A stretch of 11,126 bases of DNA from an uncultured Rothia sp. (GCA_937935205.1 CALGXU010000389.1:1-11126); one strand, 5' to 3'. Positions 1 through 7,475 are shown, counted from the stretch's first letter. Made by a program: numbers and translations. Notes: generated by a model from the letters alone, not told the origin.

Positions 1-3
1 GAT

Positions 4-33
4 TTGACTGCAGAATGTTGGTAGACATATGAA
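4..33 (+). promoter_or_regulatory. possible promoter of the TetR gene
   Basis: TTGACT at 4-9 matches five of six bases of the -35 consensus. After an 18-base spacer comes TATGAA at 28-33, a fair -10 element. Transcription would then begin around 40 and give a leader of about 135 bases before the preferred start at 176. If this is right, the ATG at 29 lies inside the promoter and cannot be the start codon. The call rests on two short matches near the window edge, so it is weak. Confidence 0.3.
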
Positions 34-44
34 TAGTCAGAAGT

Positions 45-73
45 TCGAAATGTCGGACGAAGGGGTCGAAATG
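45..73. repeat. TCGAAATG direct repeat, 21-bp period
   Basis: TCGAAATG occurs at 45-52 and again at 66-73, exactly two helical turns apart, in the leader before the TetR gene. Its position just downstream of the possible promoter would suit an operator for autoregulation, but TetR operators are usually palindromic, and eight-base repeats can arise by chance. Confidence 0.25.
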
Positions 74-175
74 GGACAGAAACAGCGCAAGGATGCAGAG
101 ATTAAAGGAACAGCCCCGATGACAGCGATGCAATCGGACAATTCTAAAACACCGGAAAATAAAGAAGGAGAGGTT

Positions 176-760
176 ATGGAACATTCACAAAAGAATGCAG
201 AGCCTCGCACCGGTGCTTTGCGTATGGAACCGCACGAACGTGAAGAGCAAATTCTGAAAATTGCTGCGGAACATTTTGCTCGCCGCGGCGTGCTGGGCGC
301 CTCCATGAGCGCTATCGCCCGCGATGCCGGCATCACCCGTGCCCTGCTCTACCACTACTTCCCCGGCAAGGACTCCCTGGCTGCCGCCGTCACCCGACGC
401 GAAGCCAAAGCAGTCCTCGAAGCCCTGGGCGAGCACCACGAAAACCCCGAAGAGGCCCTGCGCAATGCACTGCGCACGTACTTCCTCGTCGTAGCCGGTG
501 TCCCCACCCCCGGTGGGGAGGACTTCCCGAACAACCCCACCGACTACCTCGAATGGATGCTCAAGCGCACCGGCATGCCAATTAACGACCGCACCCGCGT
601 CATTCTCGGTGGTTGGTTGCAGCTCGTTGACTACTTTGCCCTGCATGTCGTGCAACTCAACCCCCGTGATCAGCGCACCGTTCGCTCCCGCGGGCTCGGG
701 CTCGAAGAAGCTATCGACCTGTGCCTGGGTGCCGTGGATACCCTCACCGGCGGCTACTAG
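176..760 (+). CDS. TetR/AcrR-family transcriptional regulator
   Basis: Predicted DNA-binding repressor of 194 residues acting as a dimer in the cytoplasm. Residues 21-68 form the classic TetR helix-turn-helix: an Ile-Leu-x-x-Ala-Ala-x-x-Phe-Ala-x-x-Gly helix at about 26-38, then Ser-x-x-x-Ile-Ala at 43-48, and the recognition helix plus Tyr-x-Tyr-Phe-x-x-Lys-Asp at 53-66. The rest (70-194) is the ligand and dimer domain, which is not conserved enough to predict a ligand. I chose ATG 176 because AAGGAGAGG lies at 165-173 with the GGAG core 5 bases from the start, and it gives the usual family length. The frame stays open upstream to ATG 29 (243 residues), but those extra 49 residues are polar, AT-rich and unlike any TetR N-terminus. 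An intermediate ATG at 71 has AGGGG before it and is the main alternative. No neighbouring target gene is evident; lhr converges on it. Confidence 0.85.
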   Translation: MEHSQKNAEPRTGALRMEPHEREEQILKIAAEHFARRGVLGASMSAIARDAGITRALLYHYFPGKDSLAAAVTRREAKAVLEALGEHHENPEEALRNALRTYFLVVAGVPTPGGEDFPNNPTDYLEWMLKRTGMPINDRTRVILGGWLQLVDYFALHVVQLNPRDQRTVRSRGLGLEEAIDLCLGAVDTLTGGY

Positions 761-820
761 TCACCTCAAGAGGCGACAGAATAACGTAGGACTTCCCGCT
801 CCGATGTTTGGTTATGTGCT

Positions 821-903
821 CCACGGCAAAGGCGGCGTGGACATCCGGGCGGTTATTCCTCCACCACGCCGCTTGCGACGTGGTGGACTCCGGGAACACC
901 ACC
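821..903. repeat. chain of alternating inverted repeats after the TetR gene
   Basis: Five short arms can pair in alternative ways: CCACG at 821-825, GGCGTGG at 834-840, CCACCACG at 861-868, CGTGGTGG at 879-886 and CCACC at 899-903. The best single hairpin is 860-868 with 879-887 (9 bp, 10-base loop), but 834-840 could instead pair with 864-870, and 882-886 with 899-903. No run of T follows, so it is not a standard terminator. A smaller hairpin, GTCxCCTC/GAGGxGAC, sits directly on the TetR stop codon at 760-777. This could be a 3' untranslated structured element, or chance pairing in GC-rich DNA. Confidence 0.4.
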
Positions 904-922
904 CGGTTCGTGAGTAGGGAAA

Positions 923-966
923 CATAATGCCCCGTACCCCCTTCAACGAGGGTACGGGGCATTATG
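923..966. terminator. bidirectional hairpin terminator between tetR-type gene and lhr
   Basis: A perfect 17-bp stem pairs 923-939 with 950-966, with a 10-base loop at 940-949. The stem core is GC-rich (GCCCCGTACCC) with AT pairs at its base, and the sequence is symmetrical so it works for both converging genes. Reading the - strand, the stem is followed by GTTT, a short T tract; the + strand side has no clear T tail. A further 9-bp inverted repeat (970-978 with 1025-1033) lies between it and the lhr stop codon. Confidence 0.8.
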
Positions 967-1050
967 ATGCTCAGATTCTGTGATGTTCAGGTTGAGGGTG
1001 AAGGAATTAGCTTAACTTGAGGCTGAATCTGAGACCCTGCGCGGAGGGCG

Positions 1051-4000
1051 CTAAATGGAGCGTCGCAACGACAGTCCGCGAACCGTCGCATAGAAACCCT
1101 GCGCCTGTAGCGCCGCGCGCAGTGCCTCCACCGGATGCTCCACGATTTCGCCGCCGGAGGCGCTCAAAGTATGGGTACCCAAAAGCTCCACATCGTTGAC
1201 CTTCTCCACCGAAATCTTCTCCGCACCGCCGGCGGACACCAGGCGCGCCAGGGCGGGGGCCGCCGCCTCCAGAAGTACCGGGTCGGTGGTGAAAGCCAGC
1301 AGGGTCTTCGCGCCACGCTCCACGTACAGCACCGGGGCGCCGTCCACCAGCACCACGCAGGCGCCCGCCTTACGCGCCGGGCGGTGCTTCACCGTGCCCG
1401 CACCCTCGTGAGCAAAGGACGGAATTGCGGGCCAGCTCAATGCCGCACCGTACGGGTTCGCCGGGTCGGTCGCCGCCAGCAGGGTCACCGTGAATGTGCC
1501 GTACACCTGCTCCATATCGGTACGCTGCGGGGTGTAGGCGCTCGCACCAAAACCCTGTGTCTCACCAAAACCCTGTGTCTCACCAAAACCCTGTGGACCT
1601 GCGGGAACACTGAGGCTATCGGCGGTAGAACGCAACAGGTCCACTGTTGCGGGGGCGGCAAACTGCGCCGCACCCAAACCCTCAATAAAGTAGCCACGAC
1701 GCACCAGCGCACGATCCTCAGCCGCCGAATAGATCCGGTGCAGCTGCGAGAACCCGCCGGCAGAATCCTCCACCTGCAGACACCCGCGAGTCAGTACACC
1801 GTAGCGGTCCAGCAGCAGGTCGGCGCGTGCGAGCGCCGCAACCGTCGCCTCCACCGGCTCCTGCAACAGCGTGTCCACGCGCGAGAAGCGGCCGCTGTCC
1901 TGCGGGGCAACGGCGGGAGCGACGGCATGGAGCCCGCCGCGCAGGGAACGCAGACCGCGCCCGGCGGCAGGTGCAGAGTAGCCGCTGGAACCATAACTAT
2001 CAGCGCCGTAACCGCCCGCCAAGCCGTTACCCATGGAGGCGCGCGCCGCCGCAATACGACCCGCACCGCGGCGACCCACCCGCGACAGACGCGCAGGGGC
2101 TGCCGGAGTCGGATGCGCACTGCGGACGCCCGCAAGCATCGCCCGAATCGGCGCGAAACTATCGTTCGTCACCGCACCAGCCCACACCAGGCGCCACAGC
2201 GCCGCCGAAACCTCCGCCGCATCCGGGAAAGTCACCACCTGACCGGCAGGTGCCGCCGCGCTCATCAACTGCGCCACCCTCTCACGTAGTGCCGGCACGA
2301 ACAGGCCGCCGTGAGCCAGCGCCTCATAGATGGCGTGCTCGAGCGTGCCCGGAGACTGTAGCGCCTCCCAGAGCTCGGGGTTCTCCGCGCGCAACAGCTG
2401 CTCCGGGTAGTCCTCGCCCATGGTCAGCTCACCCAGAGTCAGCGAGGAACTCTCGCTCAAATGCAGGCGAATCCAGCCGTCAGACTTCTGCGCGCTACCG
2501 CCGCCGAGCTGCCCGGCGCCGGTGAAGAACACCCTGCCGCTTGCCATCAGCTCGTCCAGCATGTGCGGCTGGTAGCCGGGCACGCGCGCCGGGAGGATTA
2601 GCGTCTCCAGCGCGGAAGCCGGTACGCGCACACCCGCTAGCTGGTCGATGGCGGTGAGCAGATCCTCCGTGGCGGAGGGGGAGTCCTGACCCGCATGGGT
2701 GGTGCCGTTTTCTGCCGCCGGGTTGGGTGTCGCTGTGCCGAGGGGTGCCCCCCTCTCGCCCACCACCGTGGCGGTGCGGCGGAAGGGCATGAACGCACCG
2801 TAGGCGCTCGCCTCCGGCAGGGTCTGCGCAATCCGCACGGATAAAGAACGAACGTTCTGCCATGAGGGTAGGAAAACGCCATAGACCTGCGCCGATACCG
2901 GCTCAATCTCCTCGCGCAACGCCGCCAGGGAACGGGCGCGAATCGTGCGCAAAACCTGCGCATCCACCCACTCAACACCGACCGCACTGGGACTACGTAG
3001 CACCTCGGGCAGGAACTCGCCGGAGCTCAGGCGGCGCTGCTGCTGAAGACGCTGCAACACCGGAGTCAGCACGCCCACACCCACCGGGGTCAGGCGCGAA
3101 AAATGCTCCGCCGCCTGCTGTGCAGTAAAAGGAATGTGGGTGCGCGCGTAGCGAGACACCAGGTCCTCAAGAGGTTCCGCGACCGGCTCCAGAAGGGCTG
3201 TAGGAAGCGCCGCGGCGGGCATAATGCCCAGTCCATCGCGCAGGCGCGCGGCGTCCTCAACCACCGCGTAGTACAGCTGCGGCTCGGTGGAATCGTCGGC
3301 AGTTCCCATGAACGAGAACGCGCGACGCGAGCGCATCAGCTCCTGCGCCAAGGCACGCGCCTGATTCGTGCTGGCGTGCGCGCCGTACTCCTCGCCGTAG
3401 TTTTCAGAGTCCTCGGACTCGCCGAAATCCTGAGAACCGTGTGCCGCAGATTCAGTCCGCGGGCTGTCAGCCCGCAAACGCAGGCTCAACTCCCGCGCAC
3501 TCAACGGACCCAGCTGACGCAGCAGATCCGCCACGCCCTCCACACCGGAGGCGCGGTAACGCTCACCCGTGCGCTGCAGACGCTGCTGAGTCTGCACCAG
3601 AACCGCCGGATCCAGCAGGTCGCGCAGACCGCTCGACCCCAGCAACTCGGCCAGCAGTGCCGGGTCCAGTGAGAGCGCGGCGGCGCGGCGTTCGGCGGCG
3701 GGCGCATCGCCGTCGTAGAGGTGCTCGGCAACGTACTCAAAGAGCAGAGTGCGCGCAAAAGGCGAAGGGTCGTTCGTCTCAACCTCCAGCATGGACACCG
3801 CCCGAGACTGCAGCGAACGGTGCACCTGAACCAGCGCCGGAACATCGTACACGTCCTGCAGGCACTCGCGCGCCGTCTCCAAAAGCACCGGAAAATCAGG
3901 GTACTTACGCGCCACATCCAGCAGCTGCGCCGCACGCTGACGCTGCTGCCACAGCGGGGTGCGCTTACCCGGATCACGGCGCGGCAACAGCAGGGCACGC

Positions 4001-6648
4001 GCCGCATTCTCACGGAACCGAGACGCAAAAAGCGCCGAATCGCCCACGCGTTCGGTGACAATCGCCTCCAGCTCGTCCGGGTCGAAAAGGAACAGGTCAG
4101 CGCCGGGCGGCACATCCTCCATGGCGGGCAGGCGCAGAATCAAGCCGTCATCGCTCGCCATGACGGAGGCGTCCACCCCGTACCGCTCCTCAATGCGGGC
4201 GCGCACCGCCAGCGCCCAGGGTGCGTGCACCCCGTAGCCGAGCGGCGAGTGCAGGACCACGCGCCAATCGCCCAGTTCGTCGCGGTGCCGCTCCACGATC
4301 ATGCGGGTGTCGGAGGGGACCGCCCCGGTGGATTCGCGCTGCTCACGCAGGTAGGCGAGCAGGTTATCGACCGCCCAGGTGTCCAGCCCGAGCTGTTCGA
4401 GCTGCTGGCGGGCGGCGGCGCTATCGGTGGCGTCCAGGCTGGAGAGGGCGCGCGTGAACGCACCCGTCTGCACGCCCAGGGCGTAGGGGCGGCCCATGCG
4501 GTCACCGTGCCAGAAGGGCAGGCGCGCGGGCTGACCGGGCGCGGGGGAGACCCGCACGGCGTCGTGCGTAATTTCTTCAATACGCCAGCTACTCGTGCCG
4601 AGGGTGATGACCTCGCCGGCGCGGGATTCGTACACCATTTCTTCGTCGAGCTCACCCACGCGCTTGGGGCCGCGCTCCTCATCACCGCTAACCAGGTAGA
4701 CGGGGAAGAGTCCTCGGTCGGGAATCGTGCCGCCGCTGGTGACGGCGAGGCGCTGCGCACCCGGGCGGCCTTCAATACTGCCGGAGGGCGCCTCCTCGGT
4801 GGGGGTGCGATCCCAGATGATGCGCGGGCGCAGTTCGGCGAACTCGTCGGAGGGGTAGCGTCCGGCGAGCATTTCGAGCACGGAGTCGAAGAGGGCGCGC
4901 GGCAGCTCGGCGTAGGGTGCGCTGCGGCGTAGCGCCTCGTACCAGGAGTCCACGCTGATGGGGCCCAACGCGCAGGCGGCGACGGTCTGCTGCGCGAGTA
5001 CGTCCAGGGGGTTGGTGGGGATGGCAAGCGGCTCGAGGGTTCCGCTGCGCATTCCGGCGAGGGTGACGGTTGCGCCGAGTAGGTCGCCGCGGTGCTTGGG
5101 GTAGAAGAAGCCGCGCGAAATTTCGCCCACGCGGTGTCCGGCGCGACCCACGCGCTGCAACGCGGAAGCGACCGAGGGAGGAGCTGCCACCTGAATCACG
5201 AGGTCCACGTGGCCCATGTCGATGCCCAGCTCCAGGGAGCTGGTGGCGACCACGCAGCGCAGGGTTCCGCCCTTGAGCGCCTCCTCGATGAGGGTTCGCT
5301 GTTCCTTGGACACGGAGCCGTGGTGCGCGCGGGCGAGTGGCGGCACCTCGGCGATGTCGCAGATGCCTGCCGCGTAGTCTTCGGGGTCGATTCCCTGCTG
5401 TGCGAGGACGCGGCGCAGGTGAATATCGTTGAGTGCCGCGGTGAGCTTTTCCGCTAGTCCACGCGAGTTAACGAAAACAATCGTAGAACGGTTGTTCTCA
5501 ATATGGTCGACGATGCGCTCCTGCACACGCGGCCAGATGGAGGTCTCGGGGCGCTCGCTATCGGGGGTGTCTCGCAACGCCTTTTCGTGCAGTGCTCCTT
5601 CTCGCAATGCCTCTTCCGGGATGGTGAGCGTATTTTGGGGTGCGGTGTTATCGCCCTGTCGCGCCGGGTTTGCTTGCCCAGTTGCTTGCCCGGCTTCCTG
5701 TCCGGTTTCTTGCCCAGTTTCCTGTCCGGGGAATACGCCAATGGCGTCTTCGAGCGTGTAGGGCGCGCTCGCCGGGATGTCTACGGCACTAGAGATAGGC
5801 TGCGCCGCGCCCTGCGGCGAGCCGGCAGAAACCGAGCCCCCGCTGCCCGGCACCTCCGAGGGCGCGTATTCCGAGGGCGAGTAAAGCCCTTGCCCGTAGT
5901 CGTTGGCGCCTCCGAGTGCCGCCATATCGGGTACGGGCACGCTCAGGCGCAGGTCCCATTCTTTGGCGACCGGGCGGCTCATGATGGTTACCGGCTGAAT
6001 GCCGCCGAGGAACCGGGCGACCGCCTCCGGGTTTTCGACGGTTGCGGAGATGCCAATACGCTGTGCGGGCTTTTCGAGGAGCGCGTCGAGGCGTTCGAGG
6101 GAGACCGCCAGGTGTGCGCCGCGTTTGGTGGCGGCGAGGTTGTGGATCTCGTCCACGATCACGGTGGTGACGCCCGCGAGGGTGTTGCGGGCGGCGCTGG
6201 TGAGCATGAGGTAGAGGGATTCGGGGGTGGTGATGAGAATGTCGGGCGGGTTGCTGATGAGCTGGCGGCGTTCGCGTGCGGGGGTGTCGCCGCTGCGCAC
6301 GCCCACGCTGATGTTCGGTTCGCCCGTGTTGTTTCCGCTCAGGCGCGTGATTCCGGTCAGCGGTGCGCGCAGGTTGCGTTCGACGTCGGCGCCGAGTGCT
6401 TTAAGGGGTGAGATGTAGAGGATGCGCGTGCCGCCTGCGGTTCCGGCTTCGTGTTCGCGGTGTAGGGCGTCGAGTGCCCAGAGGAAGGCGGCGAGGGTTT
6501 TGCCGGAGCCGGTGGGGGCAATGATGAGGGTGTTGTTGCCGTTGCGGATGCTCTCCCAGGCGCCTTCTTGGGCGGCGGTGGGTGCGCTGAAGGTGGCGCG
6601 GAACCAGTCGCGTACGGGGGTGGAGAAGTGAGAGAGTGCGTCGGTCAT
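1051..6648 (-). CDS. lhr: Lhr-type large ATP-dependent helicase
   Basis: Superfamily 2 DNA/RNA:DNA helicase of about 1865 residues, expected to act in DNA repair. Visible motifs: Q motif Gln27; Walker A APTGSGKT at 44-51; Ia SPLKAL near 80-85; TPESL at 141-145; DEIH at 166-169; SAT at 201-203; IV VFVNSRG; V ATSSLELGID; VI QRVGRAGHR at 498-506. A DEAD/H-associated segment with LHSPLGYGVHAPWAL lies near 799, followed by a long C-terminal region as in bacterial Lhr. Known Lhr proteins are about 1500 residues; the excess here is mostly low-complexity sequence, above all residues 243-370 between the two RecA domains, which hold five GQ-x-x repeats. I chose ATG 6648 because the only upstream in-frame start is a TTG at 6723, and a -10-like CATAAT sits 6 bases before the ATG. 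In E. coli the C-terminal part has uracil-DNA glycosylase activity; I cannot confirm its catalytic residue here. Divergent from the nitroreductase. Confidence 0.93.
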   Translation of the reverse strand: MTDALSHFSTPVRDWFRATFSAPTAAQEGAWESIRNGNNTLIIAPTGSGKTLAAFLWALDALHREHEAGTAGGTRILYISPLKALGADVERNLRAPLTGITRLSGNNTGEPNISVGVRSGDTPARERRQLISNPPDILITTPESLYLMLTSAARNTLAGVTTVIVDEIHNLAATKRGAHLAVSLERLDALLEKPAQRIGISATVENPEAVARFLGGIQPVTIMSRPVAKEWDLRLSVPVPDMAALGGANDYGQGLYSPSEYAPSEVPGSGGSVSAGSPQGAAQPISSAVDIPASAPYTLEDAIGVFPGQETGQETGQEAGQATGQANPARQGDNTAPQNTLTIPEEALREGALHEKALRDTPDSERPETSIWPRVQERIVDHIENNRSTIVFVNSRGLAEKLTAALNDIHLRRVLAQQGIDPEDYAAGICDIAEVPPLARAHHGSVSKEQRTLIEEALKGGTLRCVVATSSLELGIDMGHVDLVIQVAAPPSVASALQRVGRAGHRVGEISRGFFYPKHRGDLLGATVTLAGMRSGTLEPLAIPTNPLDVLAQQTVAACALGPISVDSWYEALRRSAPYAELPRALFDSVLEMLAGRYPSDEFAELRPRIIWDRTPTEEAPSGSIEGRPGAQRLAVTSGGTIPDRGLFPVYLVSGDEERGPKRVGELDEEMVYESRAGEVITLGTSSWRIEEITHDAVRVSPAPGQPARLPFWHGDRMGRPYALGVQTGAFTRALSSLDATDSAAARQQLEQLGLDTWAVDNLLAYLREQRESTGAVPSDTRMIVERHRDELGDWRVVLHSPLGYGVHAPWALAVRARIEERYGVDASVMASDDGLILRLPAMEDVPPGADLFLFDPDELEAIVTERVGDSALFASRFRENAARALLLPRRDPGKRTPLWQQRQRAAQLLDVARKYPDFPVLLETARECLQDVYDVPALVQVHRSLQSRAVSMLEVETNDPSPFARTLLFEYVAEHLYDGDAPAAERRAAALSLDPALLAELLGSSGLRDLLDPAVLVQTQQRLQRTGERYRASGVEGVADLLRQLGPLSARELSLRLRADSPRTESAAHGSQDFGESEDSENYGEEYGAHASTNQARALAQELMRSRRAFSFMGTADDSTEPQLYYAVVEDAARLRDGLGIMPAAALPTALLEPVAEPLEDLVSRYARTHIPFTAQQAAEHFSRLTPVGVGVLTPVLQRLQQQRRLSSGEFLPEVLRSPSAVGVEWVDAQVLRTIRARSLAALREEIEPVSAQVYGVFLPSWQNVRSLSVRIAQTLPEASAYGAFMPFRRTATVVGERGAPLGTATPNPAAENGTTHAGQDSPSATEDLLTAIDQLAGVRVPASALETLILPARVPGYQPHMLDELMASGRVFFTGAGQLGGGSAQKSDGWIRLHLSESSSLTLGELTMGEDYPEQLLRAENPELWEALQSPGTLEHAIYEALAHGGLFVPALRERVAQLMSAAAPAGQVVTFPDAAEVSAALWRLVWAGAVTNDSFAPIRAMLAGVRSAHPTPAAPARLSRVGRRGAGRIAAARASMGNGLAGGYGADSYGSSGYSAPAAGRGLRSLRGGLHAVAPAVAPQDSGRFSRVDTLLQEPVEATVAALARADLLLDRYGVLTRGCLQVEDSAGGFSQLHRIYSAAEDRALVRRGYFIEGLGAAQFAAPATVDLLRSTADSLSVPAGPQGFGETQGFGETQGFGASAYTPQRTDMEQVYGTFTVTLLAATDPANPYGAALSWPAIPSFAHEGAGTVKHRPARKAGACVVLVDGAPVLYVERGAKTLLAFTTDPVLLEAAAPALARLVSAGGAEKISVEKVNDVELLGTHTLSASGGEIVEHPVEALRAALQAQGFYATVRGLSLRRSI
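1545..1595. repeat. 18-bp tandem repeat inside lhr (2.8 copies)
   Basis: The unit CACCAAAACCCTGTGTCT occurs at 1545-1562 and 1563-1580, identical, with a partial third copy at 1581-1595. On the coding strand it reads as repeated Gln-Gly-Phe-Gly-Glu-Thr in the C-terminal part of Lhr. Because the unit is a multiple of three, gain or loss of copies keeps the frame. Identity at the third codon positions points to recent slippage-type duplication. Confidence 0.9.
5668..5727. repeat. 12-bp tandem repeat inside lhr (5 copies)
   Basis: Five 12-bp units encode Gly-Gln-Glu-Thr, Gly-Gln-Glu-Thr, Gly-Gln-Glu-Ala, Gly-Gln-Ala-Thr and Gly-Gln-Ala-Asn at residues 308-327 of Lhr. GGA CAG and GGG CAA codons partly alternate along the array, so it is older or more diverged than the 18-bp array near the 3' end. 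It lies in the low-complexity insertion between the two RecA-like domains. Confidence 0.88.
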
Positions 6649-6654
6649 GTATCT

Positions 6655-6660
6655 ATTATG
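6655..6660 (-). promoter_or_regulatory. -10 element for a possibly leaderless lhr transcript
   Basis: On the - strand CATAAT ends 6 bases before the A of the lhr ATG at 6648, so normal spacing would place the first transcribed base on or next to the start codon. No Shine-Dalgarno sequence precedes that ATG. No good -35 box is seen at 16-18 bases; GAGGCG is what stands there. Leaderless mRNAs are common in actinobacteria, so the arrangement is plausible. Confidence 0.4.
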
Positions 6661-6716
6661 GCGGGGTTTATGGTGTGCGCCTCTTGAATTGTTGGGGGTG
6701 GGGGAGGAAGATGTGC

Positions 6717-6746
6717 TTGACAAAGCTTCTACAGAGCATGTAATAT
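6717..6746 (+). promoter_or_regulatory. promoter of the nitroreductase gene
   Basis: TTGACA at 6717-6722 is a perfect -35 box. After 18 bases follows TAATAT at 6741-6746, four of six to the -10 consensus. The start point would fall near 6753, inside the adjoining palindrome, leaving a leader of about 40 bases with an AAGGAG ribosome binding site. Confidence 0.6.
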
Positions 6747-6747
6747 T

Positions 6748-6762
6748 TTACTTGTAAAGTAA
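6748..6762. promoter_or_regulatory. palindromic operator candidate TTACTT-GTA-AAGTAA
   Basis: A perfect 6-bp inverted repeat with a 3-base centre lies directly after the -10 box and over the predicted transcription start of the nitroreductase gene, where a bound protein would block initiation. Its TTAC-N7-GTAA form recalls the operators of MarR/DUF24 (HxlR-type) redox and quinone sensors, which control nitroreductase and quinone reductase genes in other Gram-positive bacteria. No such regulator is encoded in this window, so the link is inference. Confidence 0.5.
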
Positions 6763-6795
6763 TTGACTGAGAGAACAACCCAAAGGAGCCTCACC

Positions 6796-7383
6796 ATGAC
6801 CCGCCTGACCGAAGAACAGCTCATCAACCTCTTCCACGAGCCGCGCACCGTCTCCTCCTTCACCGAGGAGCCCGTCACTGACGAGCAGCTGCGCCGCATC
6901 CAGGAACTGACCTTCTACGGCCCCACCGCCTTCAACAGCCAGCCCCTGCGCATCACCTGGGTCAAGAGCCCCGAGGCGCGCGAACGCCTCGTCGCACACA
7001 TGGCAGACGGTAACAAGGAAAAGACCCAGGCGGCACCGGTGACCGCGGTTCTCTCTGCAGACGCGAACTGGGCAGAGCACGTTGACACCTTCAACCCCTA
7101 CGCTGCCGACTTCATCAAGGGCTTCTTCACCACCGAGGAGCTTGCCACCCCCGCAGGTGAGCTGAGCGCTCACCTGCAGGCAGGCTACTTCATCACCGCA
7201 ATCCGCGCCCTCGGCCTGGATGCTGGCCCCATGACCGGCGCAGACTTCGCGGGCATCAAGAAGGAATTCTTCGCGGACAACGCAGAGATCCCGTTCCTGG
7301 TCGTCAACCTCGGTCACGGTGAGGCTCCCGCATACCCGCGCGGTGCACGCTTCAGCCACGAGGACGTCACCCGCTCCCTCTAA
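6796..7383 (+). CDS. RutE/HadB-type nitroreductase (malonic semialdehyde reductase-like)
   Basis: FMN-dependent oxidoreductase of the nitroreductase superfamily, 195 residues, cytoplasmic, expected to use NAD(P)H. From memory of E. coli RutE (about 196 residues, reduces malonic semialdehyde to 3-hydroxypropionate in uracil breakdown), the match is close over the whole length: the Arg-Thr at 17-18 in the N-terminal FMN phosphate region, GPTAFNSQP at 42-50 against GPTSANCSP, the ALGLDAGPMTG stretch, and a C-terminal Asn-Leu-Gly-x-Gly followed by Pro-Arg and a Phe-Ser-x-Glu-Asp motif. The start at ATG 6796 has AAGGAG at 6783-6788, 7 bases away; the TTG at 6763 is a worse choice. No other rut gene is nearby, so it may instead detoxify quinones, aldehydes or nitro compounds. 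It is a single-gene transcription unit with its own promoter, operator candidate and terminator. Confidence 0.88.
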   Translation: MTRLTEEQLINLFHEPRTVSSFTEEPVTDEQLRRIQELTFYGPTAFNSQPLRITWVKSPEARERLVAHMADGNKEKTQAAPVTAVLSADANWAEHVDTFNPYAADFIKGFFTTEELATPAGELSAHLQAGYFITAIRALGLDAGPMTGADFAGIKKEFFADNAEIPFLVVNLGHGEAPAYPRGARFSHEDVTRSL

Positions 7384-7432
7384 GGGTGCGCGCCTACGGG
7401 CATAGCTAAACCCTAGATTTAGGCTTATAGAC

Positions 7433-7475
7433 AGTTCAAGGGCGGTTCCCCATCGCGGGGAACCGCCCTTGAACT
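7433..7475. terminator. bidirectional hairpin terminator
   Basis: A perfect 19-bp stem pairs 7433-7451 with 7457-7475 around a 5-base loop (ATCGC). The core is GC-rich and the ends AT-rich. It lies 49 bases after the nitroreductase stop codon and about 80 bases after the end of the converging lipoprotein gene, so it likely serves both. The flanks are AT-rich (ATATAT on the right, CTATAAG on the other strand) without a pure T run. Confidence 0.85.

Noticed and set aside
498..917. A 139-codon frame on the + strand overlapping the TetR gene
   Set aside because: Out-of-frame shadow of the TetR C-terminus, rich in Pro, Ser and Thr and without a start signal.
744..962. A 72-codon frame on the - strand between the TetR gene and lhr
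   Set aside because: It would start inside the perfect terminator hairpin, overlaps the end of the TetR gene, and lacks a ribosome binding site; the product matches nothing I know.
3721..4932. A 403-codon open frame on the + strand inside lhr
   Set aside because: Same reason: it mirrors the lhr coding frame, is Arg/His/Ala-rich and has no family features.
5668..5727. CRISPR-like array suggested by the five short repeats
   Set aside because: Units are 12 bp, contiguous without spacers, and translate in frame within lhr.
5503..6411. A 302-codon open frame on the + strand opposite the lhr helicase domain
   Set aside because: The opposite strand carries unmistakable helicase motifs; long antisense frames are expected in GC-rich genes, and this product has no recognisable domain.
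6649..6723. TTG start at 6723 giving lhr 25 more residues
   Set aside because: The extra residues are Ser/Pro/His-rich and unlike the Lhr N-terminus, there is no ribosome binding site, and the region holds the promoter elements.
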